Shown here: piece after piece, positions 17,040 to 25,702 of the stretch
How the letters are laid out: each line of letters starts with the position of its first letter
Position numbering within the stretch: the first letter of the stretch is position 1
Assembly: GCA_029101005.1 (NCBI GenBank)
Contig: JAQXQE010000004.1
Span: forward strand, 1-52,155
From: Bacillota bacterium
Lineage (GTDB): Bacteria > Bacillota > Clostridia > Peptostreptococcales > Anaerovoracaceae
Reading direction: 5' to 3'
Length of the DNA: 52,155 nucleotides
Notes under the pieces: generated by a model
Databases searched by the model: none
Told to the model about the DNA's origin: nothing
The model's input: the letters and a program-made list of their open reading frames with translations, nothing else
Program-made: the position numbers and the translations under genes

Positions 17040-17068
17040 AGTATACTTTCATCATTGAAACGATTCAA
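17040..17068 (-). promoter_or_regulatory. proC promoter
   Basis: On the minus strand TTGAAT (17068-17063) and TATACT (17045-17040) are separated by 17 bp. The expected transcript leader is about 32 nt. Its -35 is half of the palindrome TTGAAACGATTCAA. Confidence 0.78.
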
Positions 17069-17083
17069 CAAAGGGAGTATATT
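17055..17083 (+). promoter_or_regulatory. rarA promoter
   Basis: TTGAAA (17055-17060) and TATATT (17078-17083) are separated by 17 bp. The -35 is the other half of the palindrome used by the proC promoter, so the two -35 boxes are only 2 bp apart on opposite strands. Confidence 0.78.
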
Positions 17084-17123
17084 CAATAGAGTATCAAAAT
17101 GATGAGGATGCGGAAGGAGCCTA

Positions 17124-18461
17124 ATGAGCCAGATATCGATTTTTGAACAAGATAATAACAGCAATCAGCCACTCGCAGCGAGAATGCGCCCAAGGAACCT
17201 AAGCGAGTTCGTGGGACAGGAGCATCTCGTGGGAGAAGGCAAGATACTGAGACGACTGATAGAGAGAGACTCTGTCAGCTCTATGATTTTCTGGGGCCCT
17301 CCAGGTGTCGGCAAGACAACTCTTGCTGAGATCATCGCCGCAGAGACCAAGGCGCAGTTTATCACTTTCTCGGCAGTAACAAGCGGCATCAAGGACATCA
17401 AGACCGTAATGCAGCAGGCTGACCGCGTGGGGGCGTACGGCGACAGAACCATAGTCTTCATCGATGAGATTCACCGATTCAACAAAGCACAGCAGGATGC
17501 ATTCCTGCCTTTCGTTGAGAAAGGTAGCATCATCCTGATTGGAGCAACTACTGAGAATCCATCATTCGAGGTCAACGGCGCGCTTCTGTCGAGATGCAAG
17601 GTCTTCGTGCTTCAGCAGCTGAAGGCAGAGAACATAGAGGTGCTTCTCAAGAGAGCAATCAGTGATCCTCGCGGATTCGGCGATATGGATGTTGTAATAT
17701 CAGATGAGCAGATTGGAATGCTCGCGGCCTTCGCCAACGGTGATGCTCGTGCAGCCCTCTCAACTCTCGAAATGGTAATCCTCAACGGAGATGTTGATGA
17801 GACTAATCCTGACAGGGTTGTAATCACTAACGAGACAATCGAGCAGTGCACTTCGAAGAAGTCACTTCTCTATGATAAGCACGGCGAGGAGCACTATAAT
17901 CTGATCTCTGCTCTTCACAAGTCGATGCGCAACTCAGATGCGGATGCCGCAGTATACTGGCTGGCAAGAATGCTAGAGTCAGGAGAGGATCCGATGTACA
18001 TCGCGAGAAGAGTAACGCGCTTCGCTGCAGAGGATGTCGGACTGGCAGACCCGCGCGCAATGGAGCTCGCGGTAGCGGCTTTTCAAGCTTGCCACCTCAT
18101 CGGATATCCAGAGTGCTCGGTGCACCTGACACAGGCTGTCGTATATCTGTCTCTTGCGCCTAAGTCGAATGCTATGGAGCTTGCGTATCTTGAGGCTGCG
18201 GCAGATGCGAACAAGATGCTCGCAGAACCTGTGCCGATGAATATCAGAAATGCTCCAACCAGACTCATGAAGGAGCAGGGTTATGGCAAGGGCTATATCT
18301 ACGCTCACGACACTGAGGACAAGATTGCGGATATGCAGTGTCTGCCTGACAATCTGGTCGGCAAGGAGTACTATCATCCGACGGAGCAGGGACACGAGGG
18401 CAGATTCAAGGCGAGATACGAGAGTATCAAGGAATGGCGCAGAGCGCATAAGAAGAAATAG
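17124..18461 (+). CDS. rarA: Replication-associated recombination protein A (AAA+ ATPase)
   Basis: This 445-residue clamp-loader-like AAA+ ATPase (MgsA/RarA) acts at stalled replication forks. Walker A is GPPGVGKTT (about 58-66), Walker B is in [14 protein letters not shown], sensor 1 in [12 protein letters not shown], and the C-terminal MgsA tetramerisation domain holds HKSMRNSD and DVGLADPRA. Length is typical. A good site AAGGAG lies 9 nt before the ATG at 17124. A terminator follows 9 nt after the stop, so it is probably monocistronic. Confidence 0.96.
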   Translation: MSQISIFEQDNNSNQPLAARMRPRNLSEFVGQEHLVGEGKILRRLIERDSVSSMIFWGPPGVGKTTLAEIIAAETKAQFITFSAVTSGIKDIKTVMQQADRVGAYGDRTIVFIDEIHRFNKAQQDAFLPFVEKGSIILIGATTENPSFEVNGALLSRCKVFVLQQLKAENIEVLLKRAISDPRGFGDMDVVISDEQIGMLAAFANGDARAALSTLEMVILNGDVDETNPDRVVITNETIEQCTSKKSLLYDKHGEEHYNLISALHKSMRNSDADAAVYWLARMLESGEDPMYIARRVTRFAAEDVGLADPRAMELAVAAFQACHLIGYPECSVHLTQAVVYLSLAPKSNAMELAYLEAAADANKMLAEPVPMNIRNAPTRLMKEQGYGKGYIYAHDTEDKIADMQCLPDNLVGKEYYHPTEQGHEGRFKARYESIKEWRRAHKKK

Positions 18462-18470
18462 GCTTAATTT

Positions 18471-18503
18471 AGGACGTTTCACATAGTGTGGCGTCCTTTT
18501 TTT
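18471..18503 (+). terminator. rarA terminator
   Basis: AGGACG pairs with CGTCCT, with an inner CACA/TGTG pairing, and seven Ts follow. Confidence 0.85.
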
Positions 18504-18527
18504 GTTAGTGCAAACGACAAAACGCTA

Positions 18528-18536
18528 TGTTATAAT
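18528..18536 (+). promoter_or_regulatory. Extended -10 promoter of asnS
   Basis: TGTTATAAT (18528-18536) is a perfect extended -10. The -35 region is weak. The start site near 18543 gives a leader of about 72 nt, too short for a T-box, and none of the T-box motifs are present. Confidence 0.65.
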
Positions 18537-18614
18537 TTTAGAACGAGTGTGCACCAGTTTAACTTGATAAAGTATAAATGGGGGCATAAATATTCATTAA
18601 AGGACAATGTGCAT

Positions 18615-20009
18615 ATGAAAGACATTGAGATCAGAGAATTATTCAAAGACCCTGAGAAGTTCGGCGGCCAGGAGGTCGTAGTAAGAGGCTGGGTAAGAGG
18701 TAACAGAAGCTCAAACCAGTTCGGATTCATCTCACTGAATGATGGAACCTATTTCACACCTGTACAGGTTGTATATGAGGCATCAAAGATTGAGAACTAC
18801 GAGCAGGCATCAAAGCTGAGACTTTCAGCAGGTATCATGGTAAGGGGAGTACTGGAGCTCACACCAGAGGCTCAGCAGCCATTCGAGATTAAGGCTGACG
18901 AGATTGTGCTTGAGGCAGATTCAGACCCAGATTACCCACTGCAGAAGAAGAGACACACAATGGAGTTCCTGAGAGAGATTGCTCACCTCAGACCAAGAAG
19001 TAATACCTTCTCAGCAGTATTCAGAGTTAGAAGCGTAGCAGCATACGCAATCCACAAGTTCTTCCAGGAGAAAGGTTTCATCTATTCACATTCACCTGAG
19101 ATTACATGCAGTGACTGTGAGGGAGCTGGAGAGATGTTCCAGGTAACAACACTGGATCTCGACAATCTCCCAAGAGATGAGGAGGGCAATATCGATTACA
19201 CTAAGGATTTCTTCGGCAAGAAGGCAAGCCTTACTGTATCAGGTCAGCTCGAGGCTGAGATTATGGCTCTCGCTTTCCGCAATGTATATACATTTGGACC
19301 AACTTTCAGAGCTGAGAATTCAAACACTGCAAGACACGCAAGTGAGTTCTGGATGATCGAGCCTGAGATGGCATTCTGCGACCTTGAGGGCAATATGAAT
19401 GTTGCTGAGGAGATGATCAAGTACATCATCAACTTCGTTCTTGAGAACTGCCCAAAGGAGATGGAGTTCTTCAACAAGTTCGTAGACAAGGGACTCCTCG
19501 AGAGACTCGACAATATCGTAAGCAACGACTTCGGAAGAATCACATACACTGAGGCTGTAGAGATTCTTCAGAAGTCTGGAGAGAACTTCGAGTACCCTGT
19601 TGACTGGGGCTGCGAGCTTCAGACAGAGCACGAGAGATATCTCACAGAGAAGGTTTTCAAGAAGCCTATCTTCGTAACTAACTATCCAAAGGGATGCAAG
19701 GCCTTCTATATGAGAGTCAACGACGACAATAAGACTGTTGCAGCTATGGATATGCTGGTACCAGGAGTTGGAGAGATTATCGGAGGAAGCCAGAGAGAAG
19801 AGCGTTATGATGTTCTCGTTCAGAGAATCAACGAGCTCGGACTCAACGAAGAGGACTACGGATGGTACCTCGATCTCCGTAAGTACGGCGGTGTAAAGCA
19901 CGCTGGATACGGACTCGGCTTCGACAGAATTCTGATGTACATGACAGGTATGGCTAACATCAGAGACGTACAGATGTTCCCAAGAACACCTGGCAACGCA
20001 GAATTCTAA
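18615..20009 (+). CDS. asnS: Asparaginyl-tRNA synthetase
   Basis: This 464-residue class IIb synthetase charges tRNA-Asn. An N-terminal OB-fold anticodon domain (about 15-105, [20 protein letters not shown]) precedes the class II core. Motif 2 lies in [20 protein letters not shown], and motif 3 in [13 protein letters not shown]. The sequence [10 protein letters not shown] and the length are those of AsnRS rather than AspRS. The ATG at 18615 follows AAAGGAC by about 9 nt. Earlier in-frame starts lie upstream of the -10 element and are excluded. Codon bias is strong (TCA, ACA, CCA, CTC). Confidence 0.96.
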   Translation: MKDIEIRELFKDPEKFGGQEVVVRGWVRGNRSSNQFGFISLNDGTYFTPVQVVYEASKIENYEQASKLRLSAGIMVRGVLELTPEAQQPFEIKADEIVLEADSDPDYPLQKKRHTMEFLREIAHLRPRSNTFSAVFRVRSVAAYAIHKFFQEKGFIYSHSPEITCSDCEGAGEMFQVTTLDLDNLPRDEEGNIDYTKDFFGKKASLTVSGQLEAEIMALAFRNVYTFGPTFRAENSNTARHASEFWMIEPEMAFCDLEGNMNVAEEMIKYIINFVLENCPKEMEFFNKFVDKGLLERLDNIVSNDFGRITYTEAVEILQKSGENFEYPVDWGCELQTEHERYLTEKVFKKPIFVTNYPKGCKAFYMRVNDDNKTVAAMDMLVPGVGEIIGGSQREERYDVLVQRINELGLNEEDYGWYLDLRKYGGVKHAGYGLGFDRILMYMTGMANIRDVQMFPRTPGNAEF

Positions 20010-20118
20010 GAACGTATCTCCATAAGACACCCTCGCGGATGCAGGGCGCAGGGGATCTACACAAGAACATTTTAGCGACACTAAATATATAAAATGATTC
20101 ACATTAGGAGGAATATCA

Positions 20119-22050
20119 ATGAAAGGTTACTCAAGCGATAAGATTAGAAACGTCGTTCTCCTCGGACATGCCGGAAGTGGTAAGACTACACTTCTTGAGG
20201 CTGCTCTTCTCAACACAAAGGTTGTGAACAGACTTGGTAAGGTAGAAGACGGAAATACGGTTTCCGACTACGAGAAGATGGAGATTGAGAAAGGACATTC
20301 AATCAATACAACACTTGTTCCTGTTGAGTACAACGGAACAAAGATCAACTTCCTCGACACACCGGGTCTCTTCGATTTCCAGGGCGAGCCAAGAGCTGCA
20401 CTGTCAATTGCTGATGCTGCTGTAATCATGGTTGATGCTTCTGCCGGCGTTCAGGTTGGAACTGAGAAGGCTTGGGAGCTCGTGAAGGAGTACGGCACAC
20501 CTTCATTCATCGTTATCAACAAGATTGATAAGGATAACGTAAAGGTTGACGATGTTGTTGCTCAGCTCAGAGAGAAGTTCGGTAACTCAGTAGTTACTGA
20601 TGACGATAAGGATGCTATGGATGAGGCTGTAGCTGGTGCAGATGAAGAGCTCATGATGAAGTACTTCGACGGCGAGCCTTTCACAGACGAGGAGTTCACA
20701 ACTGGACTTCACAACGGAATTAAGTCAGGTGATATCACACCTATCATCAAGGCTTCATGCATTACCGGCGATGGAATCGATGAGATTCTCGGATGCTTCA
20801 GCAAGTACCTCCCATCACCTCTTGAGCACGATCCATTCCACTCAATCGATGGCAAGGACATCAACGTAGAGGAGCACGGCGATCCATGCCTCTTCGTTTT
20901 CAAGACTCTTGCAGATCCATTCCTTGGCAAGATCTCATACGCTAAGGTTGTATCAGGTTCACTGAAGGCTGGCGCTGAGCTCTACAACGCTAGAAATGAG
21001 AAGTCAGAGAAGATCGGTTCGCTCTTCTTCCTCAGAGGTAAGAATCAGGTTAACGCTGATGTAGTTGCTTGCGGAGATATCGTTGCTATCGGCAAGCTCC
21101 AGCACACAAAGACTGGCGACACTCTCTGCATGAAGGCTAAGCCAGTTCAGATGGAGGCTATCAAGTTCCCTAAGCCTTGCTACTTCCTCGCTATCGAGGC
21201 AGCAGACAAGAATGAGGACGAGAAGATGGCTCAGGGTCTCCTCAAGCTCATCGAGGAGGATCCATCAGCAGTTCTCGAGAGAAATGCTGAGACTCATCAG
21301 ACTCTCATCGGCGGACAGGGAGATATCCAGCTCGGAATCATCCTTGCTAAGCTGAAGGACAGATATAAGGTAAAGGTTAACATCGTTCCTCAGAAGATTG
21401 CTTACAGAGAGACAATCAGAGGTACATCAGATGTTCAGGGTAAGCACAAGAAGCAGTCAGGTGGAGCTGGTCAGTACGGAGACGTTCACATCAGATTCTC
21501 ACCTTCACAGGAGTCAGGCCTCGAGTTCTCAGAGGAGCTCTTCGGTGGATCAGTTCCTAAGAACTATGTTCCAGCTGTTGAGAAAGGACTCCTCGAGTGC
21601 ATGGAGAAAGGACCTCTCGCTGGATGCAAGGTTCAGAACATCAAGGCTGTTCTCTACGATGGTTCATACCACGAGGTAGACTCAAACGAAGTATCATTCA
21701 AGATTGCTGCTTCACTCGCATTTAAGAAGGGTATCGTTGAGGCTAACCCAGTTCTCCTCGAGCCAATCATGAAGCTCGACATCACTGTTCCAGCTGACTA
21801 CGTTGGTAACGTAATCGGCGGACTCGCTGGAGTAAGAGGTCAGATGCTCGGACAGGACCAGGATGGCAACAACGTAGTTGTTCACGCTGAGGCTCCACAG
21901 GCTGAGCTCTTCGACTACGCTATCAAGCTCAGAGCTATGACACAGGCTAGAGGAAGCTTCACTCTTGAGTTCTCAAGATATGATGTACTCCAGCCAAACC
22001 TCGCAGAGAAGGTAATCGCTGCTTACAAGGCATCACAGGAGGAGAAGTAA
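20119..22050 (+). CDS. Elongation factor G-like GTPase (divergent EF-G paralogue)
   Basis: This 643-residue EF-G paralogue is about 45 residues shorter than the canonical fusA product at 49920. G1 is GHAGSGKTT (16-24), G4 is NKID, and domains II to V are present ([19 protein letters not shown] is the domain IV start). G3 reads DTPGLFDF (80-87), so Leu84 stands where canonical EF-G has the catalytic His of DTPGHVDF. Switch I is also divergent (KGHSINTTLVP). It probably binds the ribosome with slow or altered GTP hydrolysis; its role is unknown. A strong AGGAGG site and ribosomal-type codon use suggest high expression. It is probably transcribed on its own or with asnS. Confidence 0.93.
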   Translation: MKGYSSDKIRNVVLLGHAGSGKTTLLEAALLNTKVVNRLGKVEDGNTVSDYEKMEIEKGHSINTTLVPVEYNGTKINFLDTPGLFDFQGEPRAALSIADAAVIMVDASAGVQVGTEKAWELVKEYGTPSFIVINKIDKDNVKVDDVVAQLREKFGNSVVTDDDKDAMDEAVAGADEELMMKYFDGEPFTDEEFTTGLHNGIKSGDITPIIKASCITGDGIDEILGCFSKYLPSPLEHDPFHSIDGKDINVEEHGDPCLFVFKTLADPFLGKISYAKVVSGSLKAGAELYNARNEKSEKIGSLFFLRGKNQVNADVVACGDIVAIGKLQHTKTGDTLCMKAKPVQMEAIKFPKPCYFLAIEAADKNEDEKMAQGLLKLIEEDPSAVLERNAETHQTLIGGQGDIQLGIILAKLKDRYKVKVNIVPQKIAYRETIRGTSDVQGKHKKQSGGAGQYGDVHIRFSPSQESGLEFSEELFGGSVPKNYVPAVEKGLLECMEKGPLAGCKVQNIKAVLYDGSYHEVDSNEVSFKIAASLAFKKGIVEANPVLLEPIMKLDITVPADYVGNVIGGLAGVRGQMLGQDQDGNNVVVHAEAPQAELFDYAIKLRAMTQARGSFTLEFSRYDVLQPNLAEKVIAAYKASQEEK

Positions 22051-22100
22051 TTCGCCAGTTCGCGAATTAGCTGATCCGCATAATAATATGATTTTGGAGG

Positions 22101-22130
22101 GGCGCCGTCTTGGACGGCGCCTTCTTTTGT
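22101..22130 (+). terminator. Terminator of the EF-G-like gene
   Basis: GGCGCCGTC (22101-22109) pairs perfectly with GACGGCGCC (22113-22121) and is followed by TTCTTTTG. Confidence 0.88.
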
Positions 22131-22341
22131 GTGTGTCTGCGGGTTGGCATGGCATGAATGCAATTGCAACGAAAAAGAGCGCTACCTCAGCTCTCTTCTT
22201 CGCAAGTTATGAAACCACTAAACCACTAAACTTAGGTGCACAGCCCCTCCTGATAACAATATTGGAGAAACACATCTATGATGTAATTGACAGAAAGGAG
22301 GTGGAGGGACTGATATTTGCTTTAATGAAGGCGGAGTGCTT
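22131..22341. other. Gene-poor spacer between convergent units
   Basis: No convincing gene is present. The stretch has a short tandem word AACCACTAAACCACTAAAC near 22212-22230. On the minus strand, an AGAGC/GCTCT hairpin followed by TTTTT (about 22173-22197) could terminate the small minus-strand gene. GAAAGGAGGTGGAGG near 22294 looks like a ribosome binding site, but no open frame of useful length follows at a proper distance. Confidence 0.4.
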
Positions 22342-22557
22342 CTATTCTCCGCCATCGCCACCGTAGTCTCCGCCGTCGGCGCTTTCGTCGACGAAGTTAA
22401 AGGCGTAGAACTCATCGTAGTCGTAGTCAGAATAGTTCTGGGAGTTGCGATGTCTGGAATTCCTGCTGCCGCGGTCTTTGTCAGATCCACAGATCATAGA
22501 GTATAAGGCGCTCATGATCAGCATATATAATATAAATGCAATCAGTATGTGTAACAT
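22342..22557 (-). CDS. Small membrane protein with acidic Asp/Tyr/Gly-rich tail, function unknown
   Basis: This is a predicted 71-residue protein of unknown family. Residues about 2-22 are a hydrophobic helix (MLHILIAFILYMLIMSALYS). A short basic stretch follows (residues about 27-41), then a tail rich in Asp, Tyr, Glu and Gly. GAGAGGT lies about 9 nt before the ATG at 22557. The frame can be extended upstream into radA, but that extension crosses the radA terminator and has no start signal. The gene has a roughly 100-nt leader if the weak TATACT at 22669-22664 (minus strand) is its -10. It could be a real small protein or an untranslated frame; low-complexity composition limits certainty. 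Confidence 0.45.
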   Translation of the reverse strand: MLHILIAFILYMLIMSALYSMICGSDKDRGSRNSRHRNSQNYSDYDYDEFYAFNFVDESADGGDYGGDGGE

Positions 22558-22681
22558 ATCGTCGTGACCTCTCGTTCCAGTGTGTTTGAGCAAGTAATAT
22601 TTATTTGAAGCGTTGAGATGCGTCTCGGGGGTTGGCCTTACGGCTGATCCCTTTGACATCTTGAGTATAGCGCAGGTAAAA

Positions 22682-22711
22682 GCAAGCGGTGGGTAAATTT
22701 TTACCCACCGC
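22682..22711 (-). terminator. radA terminator
   Basis: An 11-bp perfect stem (22686-22696 with 22701-22711) around ATTT is followed on the minus strand by TTGCTTTT. It lies 40 nt after the radA stop and ends the regulator-kinase-radA transcript. Confidence 0.8.
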
Positions 22712-22751
22712 GGTTTAGTATTCGAAAAGTTTGCGAATTCGAGAAGCAGCC

Positions 22752-24164
22752 TTAGTCTGCGAGGTAGAGCTTGATTGCATCTCGCACGTTGTCGGCTCCG
22801 CAAAGGCGGACCTTGTTGCTTTTGCTGGCTTCTGCATTCTTGGTTGGGAGAATGACCTTCTCGTAGCCGAGTCGTTCAGCTTCTACGATGATCTTGTCCG
22901 CATTTGGCACGGAGCGCAGTCGGCCGGTCAGCCCGACCTCGCCTACAGCGACGGTACGTCGCGGCGAGGTACGCTCACGTAACGAACTGAAGATCGCGAG
23001 CGCGACCGCCAGATCGGTCGCCGGGCTGTCAGGCTTCAGACCGCCGACCACGTTCACGTAGACGTCGTAGTCGAGGAGCGGAATGCCTGCCTGTTTCTCC
23101 AGCACGGCTAAGAGCATATTGAGTCTGTTGTGATCGATACCGAGGGCAGTGCGGCGTGAGAAACCGACGTTGGCTTTGGCAACCAGAGCCTGAATCTCGA
23201 AGAAAACCGGGCGGCTGCCTTCGTATACGGCTGAGATTACTGAGCCCTGCTCGAGGACGTCTGAATTCTCGATGAGACTGCCGGAGAGGTCGGAGACCTC
23301 AACCATTCCCTCAGAAGACATACGGAAGGCGCCGATCTCGTCGGTGGTTCCGAATCTGTTCTTGAATGAGCGGAGGATGCGGAGATCCTTGTCGCGCTCA
23401 CCAGTGAAATTGAGAACGCAGTCGACCATGTGCTCGATTGTCTTAGGGCCGGCGAGATCGCCAGACTTGTTGATATGAGCGACAATGAAGACAGGAATGT
23501 TGTTGGTTTTGGCGAGTTTCATCAGCAGATTGGAGCAGGCGCGAATCTGAGTTACGCTGCCGGCAACAGAATCGACCTCAGCTGTGTACATAGTCTGGAT
23601 TGAGTCGATGATCAGAAGGCTTGGTTTAGTCTGCTCGCAGGCTGAGATTATGTTGTCGATGCAGGTCTCCGGGTAGATGTAGAGGTTCTCGGAAACAGGA
23701 GAATCTGACGCGGTGGCGCAAGCCTTGCGCACACCAGCCGAAGCGCAGACGCGGTCAGCGCGGAGTTTTACCTGTTGCTCGGACTCCTCGCCACTGCAGT
23801 AGAGAACCTTGCCGTAGCGACGGGCGATATTATCCGCTGTCTCGATGATGAGAGTGGACTTACCGATGCCGGGCTCACCGGAGATAAGAATCAGGGAGCC
23901 AAGGACGATGCCGCCACCGAGGACACGGTTGAGTTCACCGATGCCAGAGTCGATGCGGGAGTAGGAGTCAGTGCCGACGCTGTCTAAGCGGACAGGCTGA
24001 GCGGCCTGGCTGACTCTGCGCCTTGAGTCGGACACGGGAGTCGGCTGTACCTTCTGTTCAACTATTGTGTTCCAAGCACCGCAGAAATTGCACTGGCCCT
24101 GCCATGCAGGATGTTCGTTGCCGCAATCGCTGCAGATGAATACTGTCTTTGCTTTCTTTGCCAT
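22752..24164 (-). CDS. radA: DNA repair protein RadA/Sms
   Basis: This 470-residue RecA-like protein promotes branch migration in recombination. Domains in order: a C4 zinc finger (C11, C14, C25, C28), Walker A GEPGIGKST (96-104), the RadA-specific KNRFG motif in the middle, and a C-terminal Lon-protease-like domain with VNVVGGLKPDSPATDLAVAL. Length is typical. It starts 20 nt after the histidine kinase stop with a GAGGT site, so it seems to be the third gene of the two-component operon. The part coding for the Lon-like domain is locally very GC-rich (43 of 60 bases at 22921-22980 by my count). Confidence 0.96.
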   Translation of the reverse strand: MAKKAKTVFICSDCGNEHPAWQGQCNFCGAWNTIVEQKVQPTPVSDSRRRVSQAAQPVRLDSVGTDSYSRIDSGIGELNRVLGGGIVLGSLILISGEPGIGKSTLIIETADNIARRYGKVLYCSGEESEQQVKLRADRVCASAGVRKACATASDSPVSENLYIYPETCIDNIISACEQTKPSLLIIDSIQTMYTAEVDSVAGSVTQIRACSNLLMKLAKTNNIPVFIVAHINKSGDLAGPKTIEHMVDCVLNFTGERDKDLRILRSFKNRFGTTDEIGAFRMSSEGMVEVSDLSGSLIENSDVLEQGSVISAVYEGSRPVFFEIQALVAKANVGFSRRTALGIDHNRLNMLLAVLEKQAGIPLLDYDVYVNVVGGLKPDSPATDLAVALAIFSSLRERTSPRRTVAVGEVGLTGRLRSVPNADKIIVEAERLGYEKVILPTKNAEASKSNKVRLCGADNVRDAIKLYLAD

Positions 24165-24184
24165 TTGTACCTCTTGTAAATTGG

Positions 24185-25645
24185 CTACTTGTCTGTTGTT
24201 TTCTTCTCGACTGGCTTCTTCTCGATAGGCATCTCGAACCAGAAGTCTGAGCCGCGACCTTCCTCGCTATCTACACCGTAGTTAGCGTTGTGAAGAGCGA
24301 GAATGCTACGGACGATGCTGAGTCCGATACCGTTTCCTTCAATCTCACGCTCATGGTTGGCACTAGTTCTGTAGTAGCGCTCCCATACGTGCGAGAGCTC
24401 GTCCTTTGGAATGCCGACACCCTCGTCGATGACGTGGAGAGAAACCTTCTTGCTGCTTCGCTTGAGGCGAATGCATACATACTTCTTGTCACCGCAGTAC
24501 TTGACTGCATTGCTTACGAAATTGTGAATAACCTGAGAGAGCTTGTCGCGGTCGCCGTATACAATAGTAGGCTTGCTTGGGCGGAACTGGATGTTATAGC
24601 CCTCCTGCTGGTTGAGAACGGCCACGCTGTCGTAAGCCTCGCGGGCGAGTTCAACCAGGTCGAAGTACTCCTTGTTGAGCTCGATCGAGTTCGACTGGAG
24701 CTTGCTCTGTGACATCATGTCACTTACGAGCTTGTTAAGACGGTCAGTCTCAGTGATGATAATCTCAAGATGTTTGTTACGCTTCTCTGGGTTATCGCCT
24801 GAGATGTCCATAATCATCTCGGCGTAGGACTTGATCATAGTCAGCGGAGTCTTGAGGTCGTGCGATACGTTCGCTACAATCTCACGCTGGTAGAAGTCCG
24901 CCTTGCCCATCTCATAGGATGCGGTGCTGAGAGCTTCTGCGAGCTCGTTAGTCTCGGTAAAATTGCCTCCGTCAAACTGCACGTTGTAGTTACCGCGTGT
25001 CAGCTCTCGAGCTGAGCGAGTGATGTTGTCGATAGGTCGTGTGAGTCTGTTCGACAGATAGATAGCGAGCAGTAAGGCCAGAATCATAACGATGGCGCTG
25101 ACATACAGAAGCAGGCTTCTCATAATGATGACAGTCGATTTCATCGGATTAAGAGGCGTGATCATATACAGCGTGATAGGGCCTATAACGTGCTCATCCT
25201 GAATGTTTGTGATGTAGAGTAGGTATTTAGAACCTGTAGAAGAGTCAGTCATAGTGAATGAGATAGACGCCTGATTCTTCTCTTCGAATTGTCTACGAGC
25301 GGAAGCAAGTTTCTTCTCGAATTCTTCGCTCTTGGTGACATTAGGGGTGCCGTCATACACAGATGATGTGCCAGGCTCATCGATTCTGATGTAGATGCCA
25401 TTGGTGTGAACAATCTGAGAAGCGTACTCGTCGAAGCGTCCCGGATTGTGCTTCCTGTACTGGTCTTCAACAGCCTCAGCAGTTCTTGTGGCCTCCTGGA
25501 TTCTCATCAGCGGGTAGTACTTGTTGATGAAGAGGTCCTGAAACTCCCATATAATCAGTACTAGGAAAAATGCAAACATCATAAAATAGAGCAGAGTCGT
25601 GGTCTTGATGCTGTTCGGGTCTATCTTGCGTTTAGTATTGCTCAA
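24185..25645 (-). CDS. Sensor histidine kinase
   Basis: This is a 486-residue membrane histidine kinase. A transmembrane helix at about 18-37 and a second at about 165-190 enclose an extracytoplasmic sensor of about 130 residues. HAMP follows, then the HisKA H-box VSHDLKTPL (phospho-acceptor about H262), the N-box HNFVSNAVKYC, the G1 box VIDEGVGIP and the G2 box GNGIGLSIV. The start is most likely the TTG at 25645, because GGAGG lies 6 nt before it on the minus strand; the in-frame ATG at 25669 has no site. It partners with the response regulator 57 nt upstream. The stimulus is unknown. Confidence 0.93.
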   Translation of the reverse strand: MSNTKRKIDPNSIKTTTLLYFMMFAFFLVLIIWEFQDLFINKYYPLMRIQEATRTAEAVEDQYRKHNPGRFDEYASQIVHTNGIYIRIDEPGTSSVYDGTPNVTKSEEFEKKLASARRQFEEKNQASISFTMTDSSTGSKYLLYITNIQDEHVIGPITLYMITPLNPMKSTVIIMRSLLLYVSAIVMILALLLAIYLSNRLTRPIDNITRSARELTRGNYNVQFDGGNFTETNELAEALSTASYEMGKADFYQREIVANVSHDLKTPLTMIKSYAEMIMDISGDNPEKRNKHLEIIITETDRLNKLVSDMMSQSKLQSNSIELNKEYFDLVELAREAYDSVAVLNQQEGYNIQFRPSKPTIVYGDRDKLSQVIHNFVSNAVKYCGDKKYVCIRLKRSSKKVSLHVIDEGVGIPKDELSHVWERYYRTSANHEREIEGNGIGLSIVRSILALHNANYGVDSEEGRGSDFWFEMPIEKKPVEKKTTDK

Positions 25646-25660
25646 AGCATTCCTCCATAA

Positions 25661-25688
25661 TAAATGCACACACCAAATACAGTGTGCA
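25661..25688 (-). terminator. Weak terminator or attenuator between response regulator and kinase genes
   Basis: On the minus strand TGCACAC (25688-25682) pairs with GTGTGCA (25671-25665), followed by TTTATTA. It would reduce kinase and radA output relative to the regulator. Confidence 0.4.
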
Positions 25689-25702
25689 CATTCAGATTAA
25701 TT

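Noticed and set aside
18543-18614. T-box riboswitch in front of asnS
   Set aside because: The leader is only about 72 nt and has no AGTA-II, TGGN or T-box sequence. The proS and cysS upstream gaps are also too short.
19320-20102. A 260-codon minus-strand open frame opposite asnS
   Set aside because: Shadow of the strongly codon-biased asnS gene; no protein family features and no start signal.
22088-22366. A 92-codon plus-strand frame after the EF-G paralogue
   Set aside because: It starts inside the approach to a strong terminator hairpin, has no ribosome site and no family features.
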